NCBI GenBank assembly: GCA_020635015.1
Contig: JACKAP010000001.1
Span: 248,001 to 312,000, forward strand
Source: Calditrichia bacterium
GTDB taxonomy: Bacteria > Calditrichota > Calditrichia > RBG-13-44-9 > J075
Reading direction: 5' to 3'
DNA: 64,000 bases
Part shown: positions 38,823-47,706 of the stretch, one piece after another
How the letters are laid out: each line of letters opens with the position of its first letter
Position numbering within the stretch: position 1 is the first letter of the stretch
Notes under the pieces: generated by a model
Databases searched by the model: none
What the model saw: only the letters and a program-made list of their open reading frames with translations
Told to the model about the DNA's origin: nothing
Translations under genes and position numbers: made by a program

Positions 38823-39797
38823 GTATTGCCGCTGCTGCAGGAAGCGGGTGATGGCGAAGAGGGGGTTGTGGTCGTCGAGGGGGGCAACTTGTTGCAGGGC
38901 GTCGAGCGCCCGGCGGATGTATTGATCAGCAACTCCCTGCACCGCTTCCACGATGCCCAACTCGTAGAGGGCTTTCTGGAAATCTGTGAAGGTGGGATAA
39001 TCCGGTATGTGCAGGGGATATTGTTCCTGCAGCGCCGGATTTTCTCTGAGGATTTCACGATATTTCAAAGCGACATAGGTTTTTTTATCCATCCGGAAAT
39101 CGCTTCCCACCTGCTTGCCCAGTTTAGATTGATCGGCGACGAAATCCAGCAGATCATCCTGAATCTGAAATCCCAGACCCAGGCAATCGCCAAATTCACT
39201 GAGCAGTTGCACTTGTTCCGCATTGGCGCCTCCGCAAGTTGCCCCGATTGAACAAGCGATCTTCAACAGCCAGGCGGTTTTTTTCCCGATCATGTCGAGA
39301 TAGGCTTCCAGGCTGACCTCGCTGCGTTTCTCGAACTCCTTGTCGAGCGCCTGCCCTTCGCAGACTTTCACCAACGCTTCGGTGAAGATCCCCACCACGC
39401 TTTCAAAATAGGGCCGGGGCGACTGGATCAAGTAGCGGTAGGCCATGCCGATCATTGCGTCGCCCACCAGAATGGCGGTGCTTTCATCATATTCCACATG
39501 CATGGTGCGGTAACCGCGGCGTAATTCATCCTGGTCCATGATGTCGTCATGAATCAGCGTAAAGTCGTGAAATAATTCGATGGCGGTGGCGGCGGAGAGA
39601 GCGTCCCGGGAATTTCCACCCACCACCTCACAGGCGGAAAGTGCCAGCAGGGGGCGGATCTTTTTTCCGGGCATGCTGAGAAAATAGCGGATCGGCTCGC
39701 GTAAACTAACCGGCAATTCCGGGGAGGCACAGTTGAGGAGATGTTGCTCGATAAGGTCTAAGTGCGGCTTAAATCGCGCGGAGAGTTCGACTGTCAT
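38820..39797 (-). CDS. Trans-polyprenyl diphosphate synthase
   Basis: 325 residues, cytoplasmic. Condenses isopentenyl diphosphate with an allylic diphosphate to make isoprenoid chains (quinone side chains or carrier lipids). First Asp-rich motif DDIMD (84-88) after FHDFTLIH, second DDLLD (214-218) after GLGFQIQ; GKKIRPLLALSACE is the IPP-binding Lys/Arg region. Chain length cannot be read reliably; residues before the first motif are AIELFHDFTLIH. Downstream of and in line with an EIIA gene, 11 bases apart, so probably one operon. Converges on smr. Confidence 0.93.
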   Translation of the reverse strand: MTVELSARFKPHLDLIEQHLLNCASPELPVSLREPIRYFLSMPGKKIRPLLALSACEVVGGNSRDALSAATAIELFHDFTLIHDDIMDQDELRRGYRTMHVEYDESTAILVGDAMIGMAYRYLIQSPRPYFESVVGIFTEALVKVCEGQALDKEFEKRSEVSLEAYLDMIGKKTAWLLKIACSIGATCGGANAEQVQLLSEFGDCLGLGFQIQDDLLDFVADQSKLGKQVGSDFRMDKKTYVALKYREILRENPALQEQYPLHIPDYPTFTDFQKALYELGIVEAVQGVADQYIRRALDALQQVAPLDDHNPLFAITRFLQQRQY

Positions 39798-39808
39798 CTT
39801 GATCGTTT

Positions 39809-40261
39809 CTATTTAAATTCTTGAAACACGCTAAATAATTCGTCTTCGGAGGTAACCTGTTTCAGTTTGTCGACGATTTGCACATTTTGAAAATTCCGCG
39901 CCAGAAGCGCCAGAATCTGAATGTGGGGGCCGCTGGTGTTGACCGGGGAAAGCAGCAAAAATACAAAGCGGGTGGGCTTGCCGTCAAGCGAATCGAACTC
40001 GATACCGGCTTGATTGAGCCCGAAAACCAGCACCATTTCCCGCACTGCTTCGGTCTTGGCATGGGGTACCGCCAGGCCGTTCTCGAAGCCGGTGGAAAGA
40101 TATTGCTCCCGTTCAATCAGGTCTTTCAAGGCAAGTTCCCGGTTGCTTACCTGGCCGTTTGCCACCGCCACATCCAGCAGTTCCTCAATAATCTGGAACT
40201 TGTTACCGTTGCCCAAATCCATCTTGACCAGGCTTTTCTGCAACAATTCTAACAAATTCAT
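39809..40261 (-). CDS. PTS EIIA (PtsN/fructose-type)
   Basis: 150 residues, cytoplasmic. PTS_EIIA_2 domain with active-site His67 in GLAVPHAKTEAV, preceded by LSTGFENG and followed by VFLLLSPVNTSGPHIQILA. PtsN-like proteins are phosphorylated by an NPr-type carrier and regulate transport, K+ or sigma-54-linked functions rather than carry sugar. No other PTS component is in the window. First gene of a probable operon with the polyprenyl synthase. The start is supported by an AAAGAGGGTGGC leader (GAGGG, about five bases upstream). Confidence 0.92.
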   Translation of the reverse strand: MNLLELLQKSLVKMDLGNGNKFQIIEELLDVAVANGQVSNRELALKDLIEREQYLSTGFENGLAVPHAKTEAVREMVLVFGLNQAGIEFDSLDGKPTRFVFLLLSPVNTSGPHIQILALLARNFQNVQIVDKLKQVTSEDELFSVFQEFK

Positions 40262-40362
40262 GCCACCCTCTTTGCTGTGATTTAAAAATGTAACAAGCCC
40301 CTTTTAATAAAGCAATTCAATTTACAACTCCCGGGAGAAAAGGGGCCTGGCGGGCCGGTCGG

Positions 40363-41436
40363 TTAGCGGACCAGGAGCATTTTGCGAGCAGCCGGCATTG
40401 CATCTTCGCTCTGCAGGCGATAGAGATAAATTCCCGAGGCGGCTGCCCGGCCATGGCTGTCTTTGCCGTCCCAGACCGCCTGATGCTGCCCGGGGGACAC
40501 CGTGCCGGCGATCAGGGTGCGTATCTTGCGCCCGGCGGTATCAAAGATGCTCAGGTCGACCATACCGGCTTTCGCCAGTTCGAAAGTAATCACGGTTTGC
40601 GGATTAAACGGATTGGGATAGTTGGGATGCAGCGTAAATGCCGCCGCCGGATGATCGCCGGACTGCCCGTTTAAGGCGGTGCTGACCCCAAAAAACGCCC
40701 GGCCGATCAGGGTGGTGTCGAGCACAAAGGGGTTCGGTTTATTATCCTGCACCGCGGCGATCTGGTTGGTGCGGGTCAGTTCCTCGCCATCGACCGGATC
40801 GAGGAAACTCCACTGGCGCAGCACGTTTTTTTGAACGGTGAAGAATGTCGGATCGGCTTGATCTTCATACATGGTATAAAAATAAAACAGCGCCCGGGCG
40901 ATATTCCCTTTGTGATCTTCCCGCACCTCAAAGCGCACATCCAGGTCCAGCTCGCTGTATTCATCGATGTTGGCGCCGGGGATGGTGGTGGTTACCAGGC
41001 TCAGGTAATACCAGCGGTCGGTTAACACATCATCGATCTCCCCATAAGGCAGGTTGCCCCGGGCGCTGTTCACGTAGGTGCGGGTGGGAAAAAGGTGGTG
41101 AATATCGGAGCGGGCATTGCCGGTGGCGCCGAGACTTTGCGGCCAGGAATGTTCGGTATCCAAACCGGCATTATACGCCTGGGTGCGCGGCGCGAGTGTC
41201 GAATTGGGATCGATGTACACTTTGTAATCGGTGTAAAAACAGGCCACACTGTCATTGACATTGTTGAGGGTGCCGAACATCAGGTCGCGGGCGTCATTGT
41301 AGCTCAGCACCGTGGCCGGCTTGTAGGTGATCACCAGATTGTCAAGCAACTCCTGCCCGGACTGGCCGGGAAAGATGACGGTCTGCGCCCATCCCGTCAG
41401 GGTCAGCAGCAACAGAAATAATTTCAATAATTTCAT
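40363..41436 (-). CDS. Secreted endonuclease I family protein with sorting domain
   Basis: 357 residues. Signal peptide (LLKLFLLLLTLTGWAQ), then an endonuclease I / EndA-NucM domain: AYNAGLDTEHSWPQSLG, SDIHHLFPTRTYVNSARGNL, LDVRFEVREDHKGNIARALF, the usual beta-beta-alpha metal site with His and Asn. A C-terminal FlgD-like sorting domain follows (HPNYPNPFNPQTVITFELA to AASGIYLYRLQ). Predicted to cut extracellular DNA and RNA, perhaps for nutrient or nucleotide supply. The start at 41436 (ATG) has GGAAGG five bases upstream; an in-frame GTG two codons earlier is less likely. Confidence 0.92.
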   Translation of the reverse strand: MKLLKLFLLLLTLTGWAQTVIFPGQSGQELLDNLVITYKPATVLSYNDARDLMFGTLNNVNDSVACFYTDYKVYIDPNSTLAPRTQAYNAGLDTEHSWPQSLGATGNARSDIHHLFPTRTYVNSARGNLPYGEIDDVLTDRWYYLSLVTTTIPGANIDEYSELDLDVRFEVREDHKGNIARALFYFYTMYEDQADPTFFTVQKNVLRQWSFLDPVDGEELTRTNQIAAVQDNKPNPFVLDTTLIGRAFFGVSTALNGQSGDHPAAAFTLHPNYPNPFNPQTVITFELAKAGMVDLSIFDTAGRKIRTLIAGTVSPGQHQAVWDGKDSHGRAAASGIYLYRLQSEDAMPAARKMLLVR

Positions 41437-41491
41437 CAACACCTTCCAAATGTATTAGATCAACAGCAATAAATTTTATGTATTGGGATGC

Positions 41492-41552
41492 CGATGCTGG
41501 ATACTGGATACTGGATTCAATCATTTATCCAGTATCCAGTATCCAGCATCGT
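41492..41552. repeat. Inverted pair of GGATACT heptamers
   Basis: Left arm CGATGCTGGATACTGGATAC (41492-41511, continuing to 41516). Right arm ATCCAGTATCCAGTATCCAG (41527-41546, to 41552). Loop of about 11 bases. Same family as the TTGGATG word at 11867. Confidence 0.9.
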
Positions 41553-41586
41553 TAAATATCAAGGCTGCGCCTTTCCCCAAGCAACA

Positions 41587-42564
41587 TCACGTCCCCTGGT
41601 ACAATTTCCCCTGCCACACATCCCGCTTGCGCATCTCCGCTTCGATATGCTGCTGCACCTGGTTGGCGCGTACGCCCCAGATCGGGGCGATCAGGTGGCG
41701 CGGATGGGTTTCCCCCACCAGGCGCTGGATCATGATATCCGGGCGCAGGCGCTGCAGGAATTCGATTACCAGGTCGATATATTCGTTATATTTGAATACC
41801 GGAAAAGGATCGCGCCGGTACTGCACCGCCAGTTGGGTTTTATCCACAATATGCAGGTGATGCAGCTTCAGGGAATTGACCGGGTATTGCGACACCACCG
41901 CAGCGGTTTCGAGCATTTGCTCCCGGCTGTCGCCGGGCAGGCCGAAGATCAGGTGGCTGCAGATGTGAATATTGCGCCCGGCGGTCATGTTCACCGCCTC
42001 CGCCCATTCCGAGAAGGTGTGGGCGCGGTTGATCGCCTCCAGGGTGCGGTCGTTGATCGATTCCAGGCCGTATTCGATGCTGATGTAGTACTCCCGCGCC
42101 AGGGATTCCAGGTAGTCGAGTTTCTCGGGATCGACGCAATCCGGGCGGGTGCCGATGGCCAGTCCCTGGATGTCCGGATGGGAAAGCGCCTGGCTGTAGA
42201 TGCTCTTCAGGTACGGCAGCGGGGCATAAGTATTGCTGTAAGCCTGCAGGTAGGCGATAAACTGCCGGGCCTTGTAACGGCGGGCGAGGTATTCCACCCC
42301 GGCTTCGGCCTGCTCGGCAATGGTCATGCCCGGCTTGCAGTACGGGGGCACAAAGCTGAGATTGTTGCAGTAGGTGCAGCCGCCGTTCGCCTTTACCCCG
42401 TCGCGGTTGGGGCAGGTGAAGCCGGCGTCCACCGACACTTTCTGCAGCCGCCCGCCGAAGCGCTCCCGGAGGTAATCCTTGTAGGCGTTAAAGGGCCGCC
42501 GGGTGCCCCAGGGATATTCCCGGTGTTTTTTAATCCCGCGCGATGGCGCCTGTGACTCTATCAT
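41587..42564 (-). CDS. Radical SAM protein, TIGR01212 (YhcC/YtqA) family
   Basis: 325 residues, cytoplasmic. SAM-cluster cysteines in FTCPNRDGVKANGGCTYCNN (C-x11-C-x2-C), then LQAYSNTYAPLPYLKSIYSQ, LAIGTRPDCV, SIEYGLESINDRTLEAINR, THLIFGLPGDS-like SHLIFGLPGDSREQML. The Elp3-like family is conserved in many bacteria; the substrate has not been firmly established, with tRNA or other RNA modification proposed. Length is normal. Not obviously in an operon: the convergent-side gap holds a heptamer pair and the upstream gap a MITE-like element. Confidence 0.92.
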   Translation of the reverse strand: MIESQAPSRGIKKHREYPWGTRRPFNAYKDYLRERFGGRLQKVSVDAGFTCPNRDGVKANGGCTYCNNLSFVPPYCKPGMTIAEQAEAGVEYLARRYKARQFIAYLQAYSNTYAPLPYLKSIYSQALSHPDIQGLAIGTRPDCVDPEKLDYLESLAREYYISIEYGLESINDRTLEAINRAHTFSEWAEAVNMTAGRNIHICSHLIFGLPGDSREQMLETAAVVSQYPVNSLKLHHLHIVDKTQLAVQYRRDPFPVFKYNEYIDLVIEFLQRLRPDIMIQRLVGETHPRHLIAPIWGVRANQVQQHIEAEMRKRDVWQGKLYQGT

Positions 42565-42784
42565 GCTCTGCTTGCTTTCACGAATATTCTTAAAGATTTA
42601 GCCGCATTAGGGCAAAAATATAGCGAATAAATCCGGCAGTGTCAATTTATAGAAATGTGAAAATGGCCATCCGGGGCGGATTTAGGCAATATTTCGACCC
42701 GCTCGCCCCTTTACTTTTTCACGGGGGTTTCGTATGTTAGAGTTTTGAAGGGAAATGCTCTGATTTAGTGTGGTCTCAGGTGTC
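42565..42784. other. Intergenic AT-rich stretch
   Basis: Divergent gap between the radical SAM gene and the NhaC gene (42565-42937). The first 220 bases are AT-rich with no gene, repeat pair or RNA recognised; the rest is the MITE-like element 42785-42900. Confidence 0.5.
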
Positions 42785-42900
42785 GTCATTGCGAGCCGCG
42801 CTGTTGCGGCGTGGCAATCTCCCGCAACTCGCTTCCAACGTAACTGCAGATGGGTGCAGCTTGCAGGAGATTGCTTCGGCAAAAAACGCCTCGCAATGAC
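42785..42900. mobile_element. 116-bp MITE-like element, copy 2
   Basis: GTCATTGCGAGCCGCG at the left and CGCCTCGCAATGAC at the right. Reverse-complement homologue of 2990-3106. The eight bases beyond the GAGCCGCG end (GACACCTG read outward) are the same at both copies, so homology extends slightly past this end. Confidence 0.85.
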
Positions 42901-42937
42901 TGCTTGAATCTAATTTCCATAAATGAAGGACCTTCAG

Positions 42938-44917
42938 ATGACAGATTATTCCGTTTACCGGCTGGCCGCCCGTTGCGCTTACCGTTGGATGCTGATGGTT
43001 GTGATGCTGCTTTCCCTCGCCCTGCCAGCTCAATCGCCGGAGGCTACATTTACCGTTGAGAAACCCACGGTCATCTTACGGGGATTGCCCTTCAAGCTGA
43101 CCCTCACGCCCGCCCTGGCCGCCTACCTGGAGGCCGACAGCGCCGGCACTTCCTACCGGGTCAGCGATGCCGCCGGCAATCTCCTTGCCGCAGGCATTCA
43201 CCGGCTCGATGCCGCCGATCCGCAGTCGCTGGAGATCACGGACCTCATTCTGGAAACATCCGGCAATCAACCGCTTGGCGTATCCTTCGGCGGTGTGCAG
43301 CAGCAGTTGACGGCGCGGGTGATCCCTCCGCTGCTCAGTATCCTGCCGCCCCTGGTTGCGATCGTGCTGGCGCTGATTACCCGCCAGGTGCTGGTGGCGC
43401 TGTTTTGCGGGATCTGGCTGGGGGTAACCTTCGTCTTTGATTATAATCCCCTGCTCGGTTTTCTGAATACCCTGGATAAATATATCATCGAAGCCCTGGC
43501 GACACCTGAGCATATTTTTATTCTGGTCTTCAGCCTGGCCCTGGGAGGGATGGTAGGGGTAATCACCCGTTCCGGCGGCACCCAGGGGATCGTGGAGAAG
43601 CTCTCCCGCTACGCCAAAAACTCCCGCGGTGGCCAACTGGCCACCTGGGCGATGGGGGTGCTGATTTTCTTTGACGATTACGCCAATACCCTGATTGTGG
43701 GCAACACCATGCGACCGCTCTCCGATAAGCTGCGCATCTCCCGGGAAAAGCTGTCTTACCTGGTCGATTCCACTGCCGCGCCGGTCGCCAATATCGCGAT
43801 TATTTCTACCTGGATCGGCTACGAGGTGAGCTTGATCAGCCAATCGTTTACCAGCCAGGGCATCGAAGACAATCCTTACCTGATCTTTATCCAGACCATC
43901 CCCTACAATTTTTATCCGCTTTACACCCTGGCTTTCGGATTCTGCGTCGCGCTGCTGCTGCGCGATTTCGGCCCGATGTTGCGGGCGGAGCGGCGCACCC
44001 TGAGCACCGGCAAGGTGCTGGGAGACGGGGCGACCCCGCTGGCCGACCTGGCAGTGCCGGAGATCATGGCCGACGAGAATACGCCCAAACGCTGGTACAA
44101 TGCGCTGGTGCCGGTGGCGCTGGTGGTGCTGGTGGTGATGGCCGGGCTGGTCTATACCGGCCTGGAGAGCCTGGCCTCCTCCGGGACCGCTATTACCGAG
44201 CTGTCGCTGATCCACCAGGTGAGCAGCATCATCGGGGCGGCGGATGCCTTTGCGGTGCTGATGTGGGCGGCATTTGTGGGCAGTTTTGCCGCCATCATCA
44301 TGGCGATCTCTCAGCGCCTGCTCAATCTGCACCAGGCCCTGGAAGCCTGGGTGGGAGGGGTGCGCTCGATGATCATGGCCGCACTGATCCTCACCGCCGC
44401 CTGGGCGATCGGAAAGATTTGTATCGACCTTTATACTGCCGATTACGTGGTTTCCCTGAGCAAATCGTTCCTGATCCCCCAATGGCTGCCGCTGGTGATG
44501 TTCCTCAGCGCGGCGGTCATCGCCTTTGCCACCGGCACCTCCTGGGGCACCATGGCCATCCTGATGCCCATCGCCATTCCCCTGGCCCACAAGTTTCCGC
44601 TGGAGACGGGGCTGGATGAGGCCCATGCGATGTCCCTGCTGCTCAGTACCACCGCCGCGGTGCTGGCCGGTGCCACCTTCGGCGACCACTGCTCGCCGAT
44701 CTCCGACACCACCATCATGTCTTCCATGGCTTCCGGCTCCGATCACATCGATCATGTGCGCACTCAATTGCCCTACGCCCTGACCAGCGGCGTGATCGCC
44801 TGCCTGTTCGGCTACATCCCGATCGGTTTCGGCCTGAGCAATTGGCTGATGCTGCCGCTGGGGTTCCTGGTGACGTTTTTGGTGGTGCGGGTGGTGGGAA
44901 AACCGGTGAAGACTTGA
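42938..44917 (+). CDS. NhaC-family Na+/H+ antiporter with extracytoplasmic N-terminal domain
   Basis: 659 residues. A signal-like hydrophobic segment (residues about 15-33) and about 95 residues of beta-rich, probably periplasmic sequence (TFTVEKPTVILRGLPFKLTL) precede a full NhaC-type carrier with about 12 membrane segments: ALGGMVGVITRSGGTQGIVE, LIFFDDYANTLIVGNTMRPL, STAAPVANIAIISTWIGYEV, FATGTSWGTMAILMP, GATFGDHCSPISDTTIMSS. Exchanges Na+ for H+ or a related amino-acid/organic-acid exchange. The start at 42938 has GAAGGA seven bases upstream. The TGA stop lies at the edge of a word-repeat array. Confidence 0.9.
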   Translation: MTDYSVYRLAARCAYRWMLMVVMLLSLALPAQSPEATFTVEKPTVILRGLPFKLTLTPALAAYLEADSAGTSYRVSDAAGNLLAAGIHRLDAADPQSLEITDLILETSGNQPLGVSFGGVQQQLTARVIPPLLSILPPLVAIVLALITRQVLVALFCGIWLGVTFVFDYNPLLGFLNTLDKYIIEALATPEHIFILVFSLALGGMVGVITRSGGTQGIVEKLSRYAKNSRGGQLATWAMGVLIFFDDYANTLIVGNTMRPLSDKLRISREKLSYLVDSTAAPVANIAIISTWIGYEVSLISQSFTSQGIEDNPYLIFIQTIPYNFYPLYTLAFGFCVALLLRDFGPMLRAERRTLSTGKVLGDGATPLADLAVPEIMADENTPKRWYNALVPVALVVLVVMAGLVYTGLESLASSGTAITELSLIHQVSSIIGAADAFAVLMWAAFVGSFAAIIMAISQRLLNLHQALEAWVGGVRSMIMAALILTAAWAIGKICIDLYTADYVVSLSKSFLIPQWLPLVMFLSAAVIAFATGTSWGTMAILMPIAIPLAHKFPLETGLDEAHAMSLLLSTTAAVLAGATFGDHCSPISDTTIMSSMASGSDHIDHVRTQLPYALTSGVIACLFGYIPIGFGLSNWLMLPLGFLVTFLVVRVVGKPVKT

Positions 44918-45258
44918 TATTTGTTCGCTGCGCTCACGATGTTTGTTCGCTGTGCTCACGATATTTATCGGCTTCGCCGATGATATTGATTTTCGACTAT
45001 CGCGCGAAGTGAGTAACCATCGCGCGAAGCGCAAATATCACGAGCGCAGCGAGCAAACATCGCCGAAGGCAAATATCACGAGCGAAGCGAGTAACCATCG
45101 CGCGAAGCGCAAACATCGTGAGCGCAGCGAACAAATATCGCCGAAGGCAAATATCGTGAGCGCAGCGAACAAATATCGCCGAAGGCAAATATCGTGAGCG
45201 CAGCGAACAAATATCGCCGAAGGCAAATATCGTGAGCGCAGCGAACAAACATCGGAGC
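44915..45258. repeat. 38-bp tandem array with inverse arm
   Basis: Fills the 44918-45262 gap. The left part (44919-44970) carries ATTTGTTCGCTGCGCTCACG in one orientation. From about 45000 to 45258 the inverse orientation is tandemly repeated, with a 38-bp unit made of AAATATCGTGAGCGCAGCGA plus ACAAATATCGCCGAAGGC (exact copies from 45149, 45187 and 45225; earlier units diverged). A small ATCGGCTTCGCCGAT hairpin lies between. The Shine-Dalgarno of the next gene (GGAG) is the last part of the array. Confidence 0.92.
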
Positions 45259-45262
45259 AAGT

Positions 45263-45700
45263 ATGAGCAAGATCATTGCCACCACCACCGTCACTATCCA
45301 GTTCCTCTGCGCCGGCTATCTGGTGCTGAGCGGGCCGGTGTTGGTGCGGCATCCGCTGGGGCTGGCGGTGCAGATCGGGGGGATCCTGTTGGGGCTTTGG
45401 GCGATTGCCGCCATGCAGATCGGCAATTTCAACATCACCCCCACGGTGCGGCAGGATGCCCGGATGGTGACGGCCGGCCCCTACCGCTATATCCGTCACC
45501 CGATGTACGCCGCCCTGCTCCTGGCCACCTTTCCGCTGGCCCTGGCGCCATTCACGGTGCTCAGGCTGCTGGGTTGGGTGACGCTGTTGGTGACACTGCT
45601 GGTAAAGCTGAGCTATGAAGAAAAATGGCTGTGTGATAAATTCGAAGCCTACGGCGAATATCAGGCGGTTTCCAAACGGCTGATTCCCTTTGTGTTTTAA
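45263..45700 (+). CDS. ICMT/PEMT-like membrane methyltransferase
   Basis: 145 residues with four membrane segments. Isoprenylcysteine carboxyl methyltransferase-type signature GPYRYIRHPMYAALLL and C-terminal EEKWLCDKFEAYGEYQ, which form the SAM and lipophilic-substrate site in that family. Substrate in bacteria is unknown (lipid, isoprenoid or protein). Starts five bases after the GGAG that ends the 38-bp array. Confidence 0.85.
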   Translation: MSKIIATTTVTIQFLCAGYLVLSGPVLVRHPLGLAVQIGGILLGLWAIAAMQIGNFNITPTVRQDARMVTAGPYRYIRHPMYAALLLATFPLALAPFTVLRLLGWVTLLVTLLVKLSYEEKWLCDKFEAYGEYQAVSKRLIPFVF

Positions 45701-45727
45701 CTTGCTTGTACTGAATACAATTAATTA

Positions 45728-45787
45728 GCCACCGAGGCACAGAGTTCACAGAGAACCAACAACCAACAACCAACAACCAACAACCAA
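45728..45787. repeat. CACAGAG arm plus CCAACAA heptamers reaching the start codon
   Basis: Single arm GCCACCGAGGCACAGAGTTC (45728-45747, continuing to 45754), then about four ACCAACA heptamers up to CAACCAATG, where the ATG is the start of the M61-like gene. No Shine-Dalgarno is present. Confidence 0.85.
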
Positions 45788-47589
45788 TGAAATACCTCGT
45801 CTCACTTGTCTTCCTATTGCTGCTCTCCTGCGCGCCCACCCTGTTGCGCCAGCCGCTGGAGAGCACCGGATTGCCCTTTCGCTACGACTATACCGTCGAT
45901 CTCTATGACCGCGCAGACGACCGCTTCAAGGTGGAACTGCGGGTAAGCGGCCTGGCCGACAGCAACGATGTGTTCAATTTTGCCGCGGTCTATCCCGGTT
46001 CCTACAGCATCAAGGATTTCGGGCGCTTTGTGCGGGTCTTTGCCGCCTACGACCGGGAGGGGAATGAGATTGCAACCGCACAGATCTCGCAGAATCAATG
46101 GCGACTGAGCGCTCCGGGAGAGGTGGCCCGGATCTATTACGAGATTGCCGAGACCTGGGATACCCCGGTGCCCACCCACCCGGTCAATGAAATGGGCGGC
46201 ACCTCCCTGGAAGACGACTTCGTGCTGATCAACGGCCCGGGAGTGTTCGGCTATCTCCGGGGACTGGAAGATGCCCCGCTGCGTCTTTTTCTGCTGTACC
46301 CGGAGGAATGGCTTGCCGGGACCGCCCTGGCGCAGGATACGGCGGGTTTCTATTTTGCCGATAATTACGCTACTTTAGCAGACAGCCCGCTGCTGCTGGG
46401 CAATCTGACCCAGGCGGCAAAAAAGATCCGCGGAACCGATGTCTATGTCTACAGCTATTCATTCACCGGCCGGGTTCACGCCGGGCAGATGCTCGGCAGT
46501 GTGGAAAAAGTGCTGAAGAGCGCCGATCCCTTCCTGAACGGTTTGCCCGCCCCGGAATATACTTTTTTGTTTGTGTTCGAAGAAAGAGCAGCGGGGGCTT
46601 TGGAACATCTCGGCAGTTCGGTTTATGTGACGTTGGACGCGCCTTACCAGGATGTGGCGCAGCGAATGGAAGATGTGATTGCCCACGAATATTTTCATGT
46701 CGTCATTCCCTTGACGGTGCGCAGCGAATTGACCGCCGATTTTGATTTCTTGCATCCCCGGCCTACCGCCCACCTCTGGTTTTACGAGGGAGTTACCGAG
46801 TGGGCGTCGGATATGATGCTGCTGCGCGGCGGGGCAAAAAAATTGGAGGATTTTCTCCGGCTGTCTGTTCGCCGCAAGCTGATTTACGAAACCCTGAAGG
46901 ATCCCGGGGTAAGCCTGGAACAGATCAGCCTGAATTCCTATCGCCGGCCGGATCATTACAGCAGCGTTTACACCAAGGGCGCGCTTACCGCTACCCTGCT
47001 CGACATCCGCCTGCTGGAGCTGAGTGGCGGACAGCGGGGCCTGCGCGAAGTGATCAGCGATCTACGCCGGGAATATGACCGCCGCCGGCCCTTCCGGGAG
47101 GATGAGCTATTTGGGCGGATCGTAGATCTCACCCATCCGGATATTGCCGGGTTTATCGATCATTACATTCGCGGCAATACCCCTTTGCCCTTGAAGGCTT
47201 ATTTTGAAAAAGTCGGGATCGAATATTATCCGGAAATCCCCAGCAGCGACGGAAGCGGAGAAGGCGGGGTGGTATTGGCGGCGAGTGACAGCGCCATTTC
47301 GGTGATGTGGCTGGATCCGGAGGTCGCGTCGATGGGTTTACAAAAAGGCGACGTGATCACCGCCCTGAACGGCGATTCCCTGCATTTCGCCAATTACGAC
47401 CGGTTTTATGAGGAGACCTCGGAGATGGCGCCCGGCACGGCATACCGCCTGACGGTGCGGCGCAGCGGAGAAGCGCAGGAACTGACCTGCCGCACCATCC
47501 CCCGCAAGATCCGCCACGGCTTCCGGGTGATGGATTCTCCCTCCCCGGCGCAAAAGAAACTGCGCAATGCCTGGCTGCGGAATTTGTGA
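45787..47589 (+). CDS. M61-like peptidase lipoprotein with C-terminal PDZ, paralogue 1
   Basis: 600 residues. Lipobox LLLLSC at about residue 15. N-terminal beta-rich M61 domain (FRYDYTVDLYDRADDRFKVE), then a thermolysin-like catalytic domain with zinc motif HEYFH (His300, Glu301, His304) and YEGVTEWASDMML, the third ligand Glu. A PDZ-like domain closes the protein (AISVMWLDPEVASMGLQKGD, VITALNGDSL). Family members are glycyl or broad-specificity aminopeptidases. Predicted to act at the periplasmic face of the outer membrane or on the surface. Closely related to the gene at 48495, with a toxin-antitoxin pair in between. Confidence 0.9.
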   Translation: MKYLVSLVFLLLLSCAPTLLRQPLESTGLPFRYDYTVDLYDRADDRFKVELRVSGLADSNDVFNFAAVYPGSYSIKDFGRFVRVFAAYDREGNEIATAQISQNQWRLSAPGEVARIYYEIAETWDTPVPTHPVNEMGGTSLEDDFVLINGPGVFGYLRGLEDAPLRLFLLYPEEWLAGTALAQDTAGFYFADNYATLADSPLLLGNLTQAAKKIRGTDVYVYSYSFTGRVHAGQMLGSVEKVLKSADPFLNGLPAPEYTFLFVFEERAAGALEHLGSSVYVTLDAPYQDVAQRMEDVIAHEYFHVVIPLTVRSELTADFDFLHPRPTAHLWFYEGVTEWASDMMLLRGGAKKLEDFLRLSVRRKLIYETLKDPGVSLEQISLNSYRRPDHYSSVYTKGALTATLLDIRLLELSGGQRGLREVISDLRREYDRRRPFREDELFGRIVDLTHPDIAGFIDHYIRGNTPLPLKAYFEKVGIEYYPEIPSSDGSGEGGVVLAASDSAISVMWLDPEVASMGLQKGDVITALNGDSLHFANYDRFYEETSEMAPGTAYRLTVRRSGEAQELTCRTIPRKIRHGFRVMDSPSPAQKKLRNAWLRNL

Positions 47590-47661
47590 CCGGAAGTTCG
47601 AAATTTAGTCATGGTTTCCTCTTAACAGAATTTATGAAGTGCTGCAAATAATCATCGCTTG

Positions 47662-47696
47662 TTTTTTGGCAAAACTGACGATAAATTGCCAAAAAA
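47662..47696. promoter_or_regulatory. Inverted-repeat operator of the toxin-antitoxin module
   Basis: TTTTTTGGCA (47662-47671) and TGCCAAAAAA (47687-47696), a perfect 10-base inverted repeat with a 15-base spacer, ending 10 bases before the antitoxin ATG. AbrB/MazE-type antitoxins commonly bind such sites and repress their own operon. Confidence 0.7.
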
Positions 47697-47706
47697 AGGA
47701 TGTGTC

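Noticed and set aside
40290..40350. Terminator of the endonuclease I gene (AGCCCCTTTT ... AAAAGGGGCC)
   Set aside because: The inverted repeat is real, but the loop is about 30 bases and the T-run position does not fit a normal Rho-independent terminator.
43076..45034. Long minus-strand open frame opposite the NhaC gene (652 codons)
   Set aside because: It is antisense to a clear membrane carrier, has Gln/His/Arg/Gly-rich low-complexity content, and matches no family; a by-product of GC-rich codons.
44915..45258. CRISPR array
   Set aside because: Units are contiguous with no unique spacers and there is no cas gene.
44943..45260. Open frames over the 38-bp array, both strands
   Set aside because: Repeated peptides produced by the array; no RBS or conserved family.
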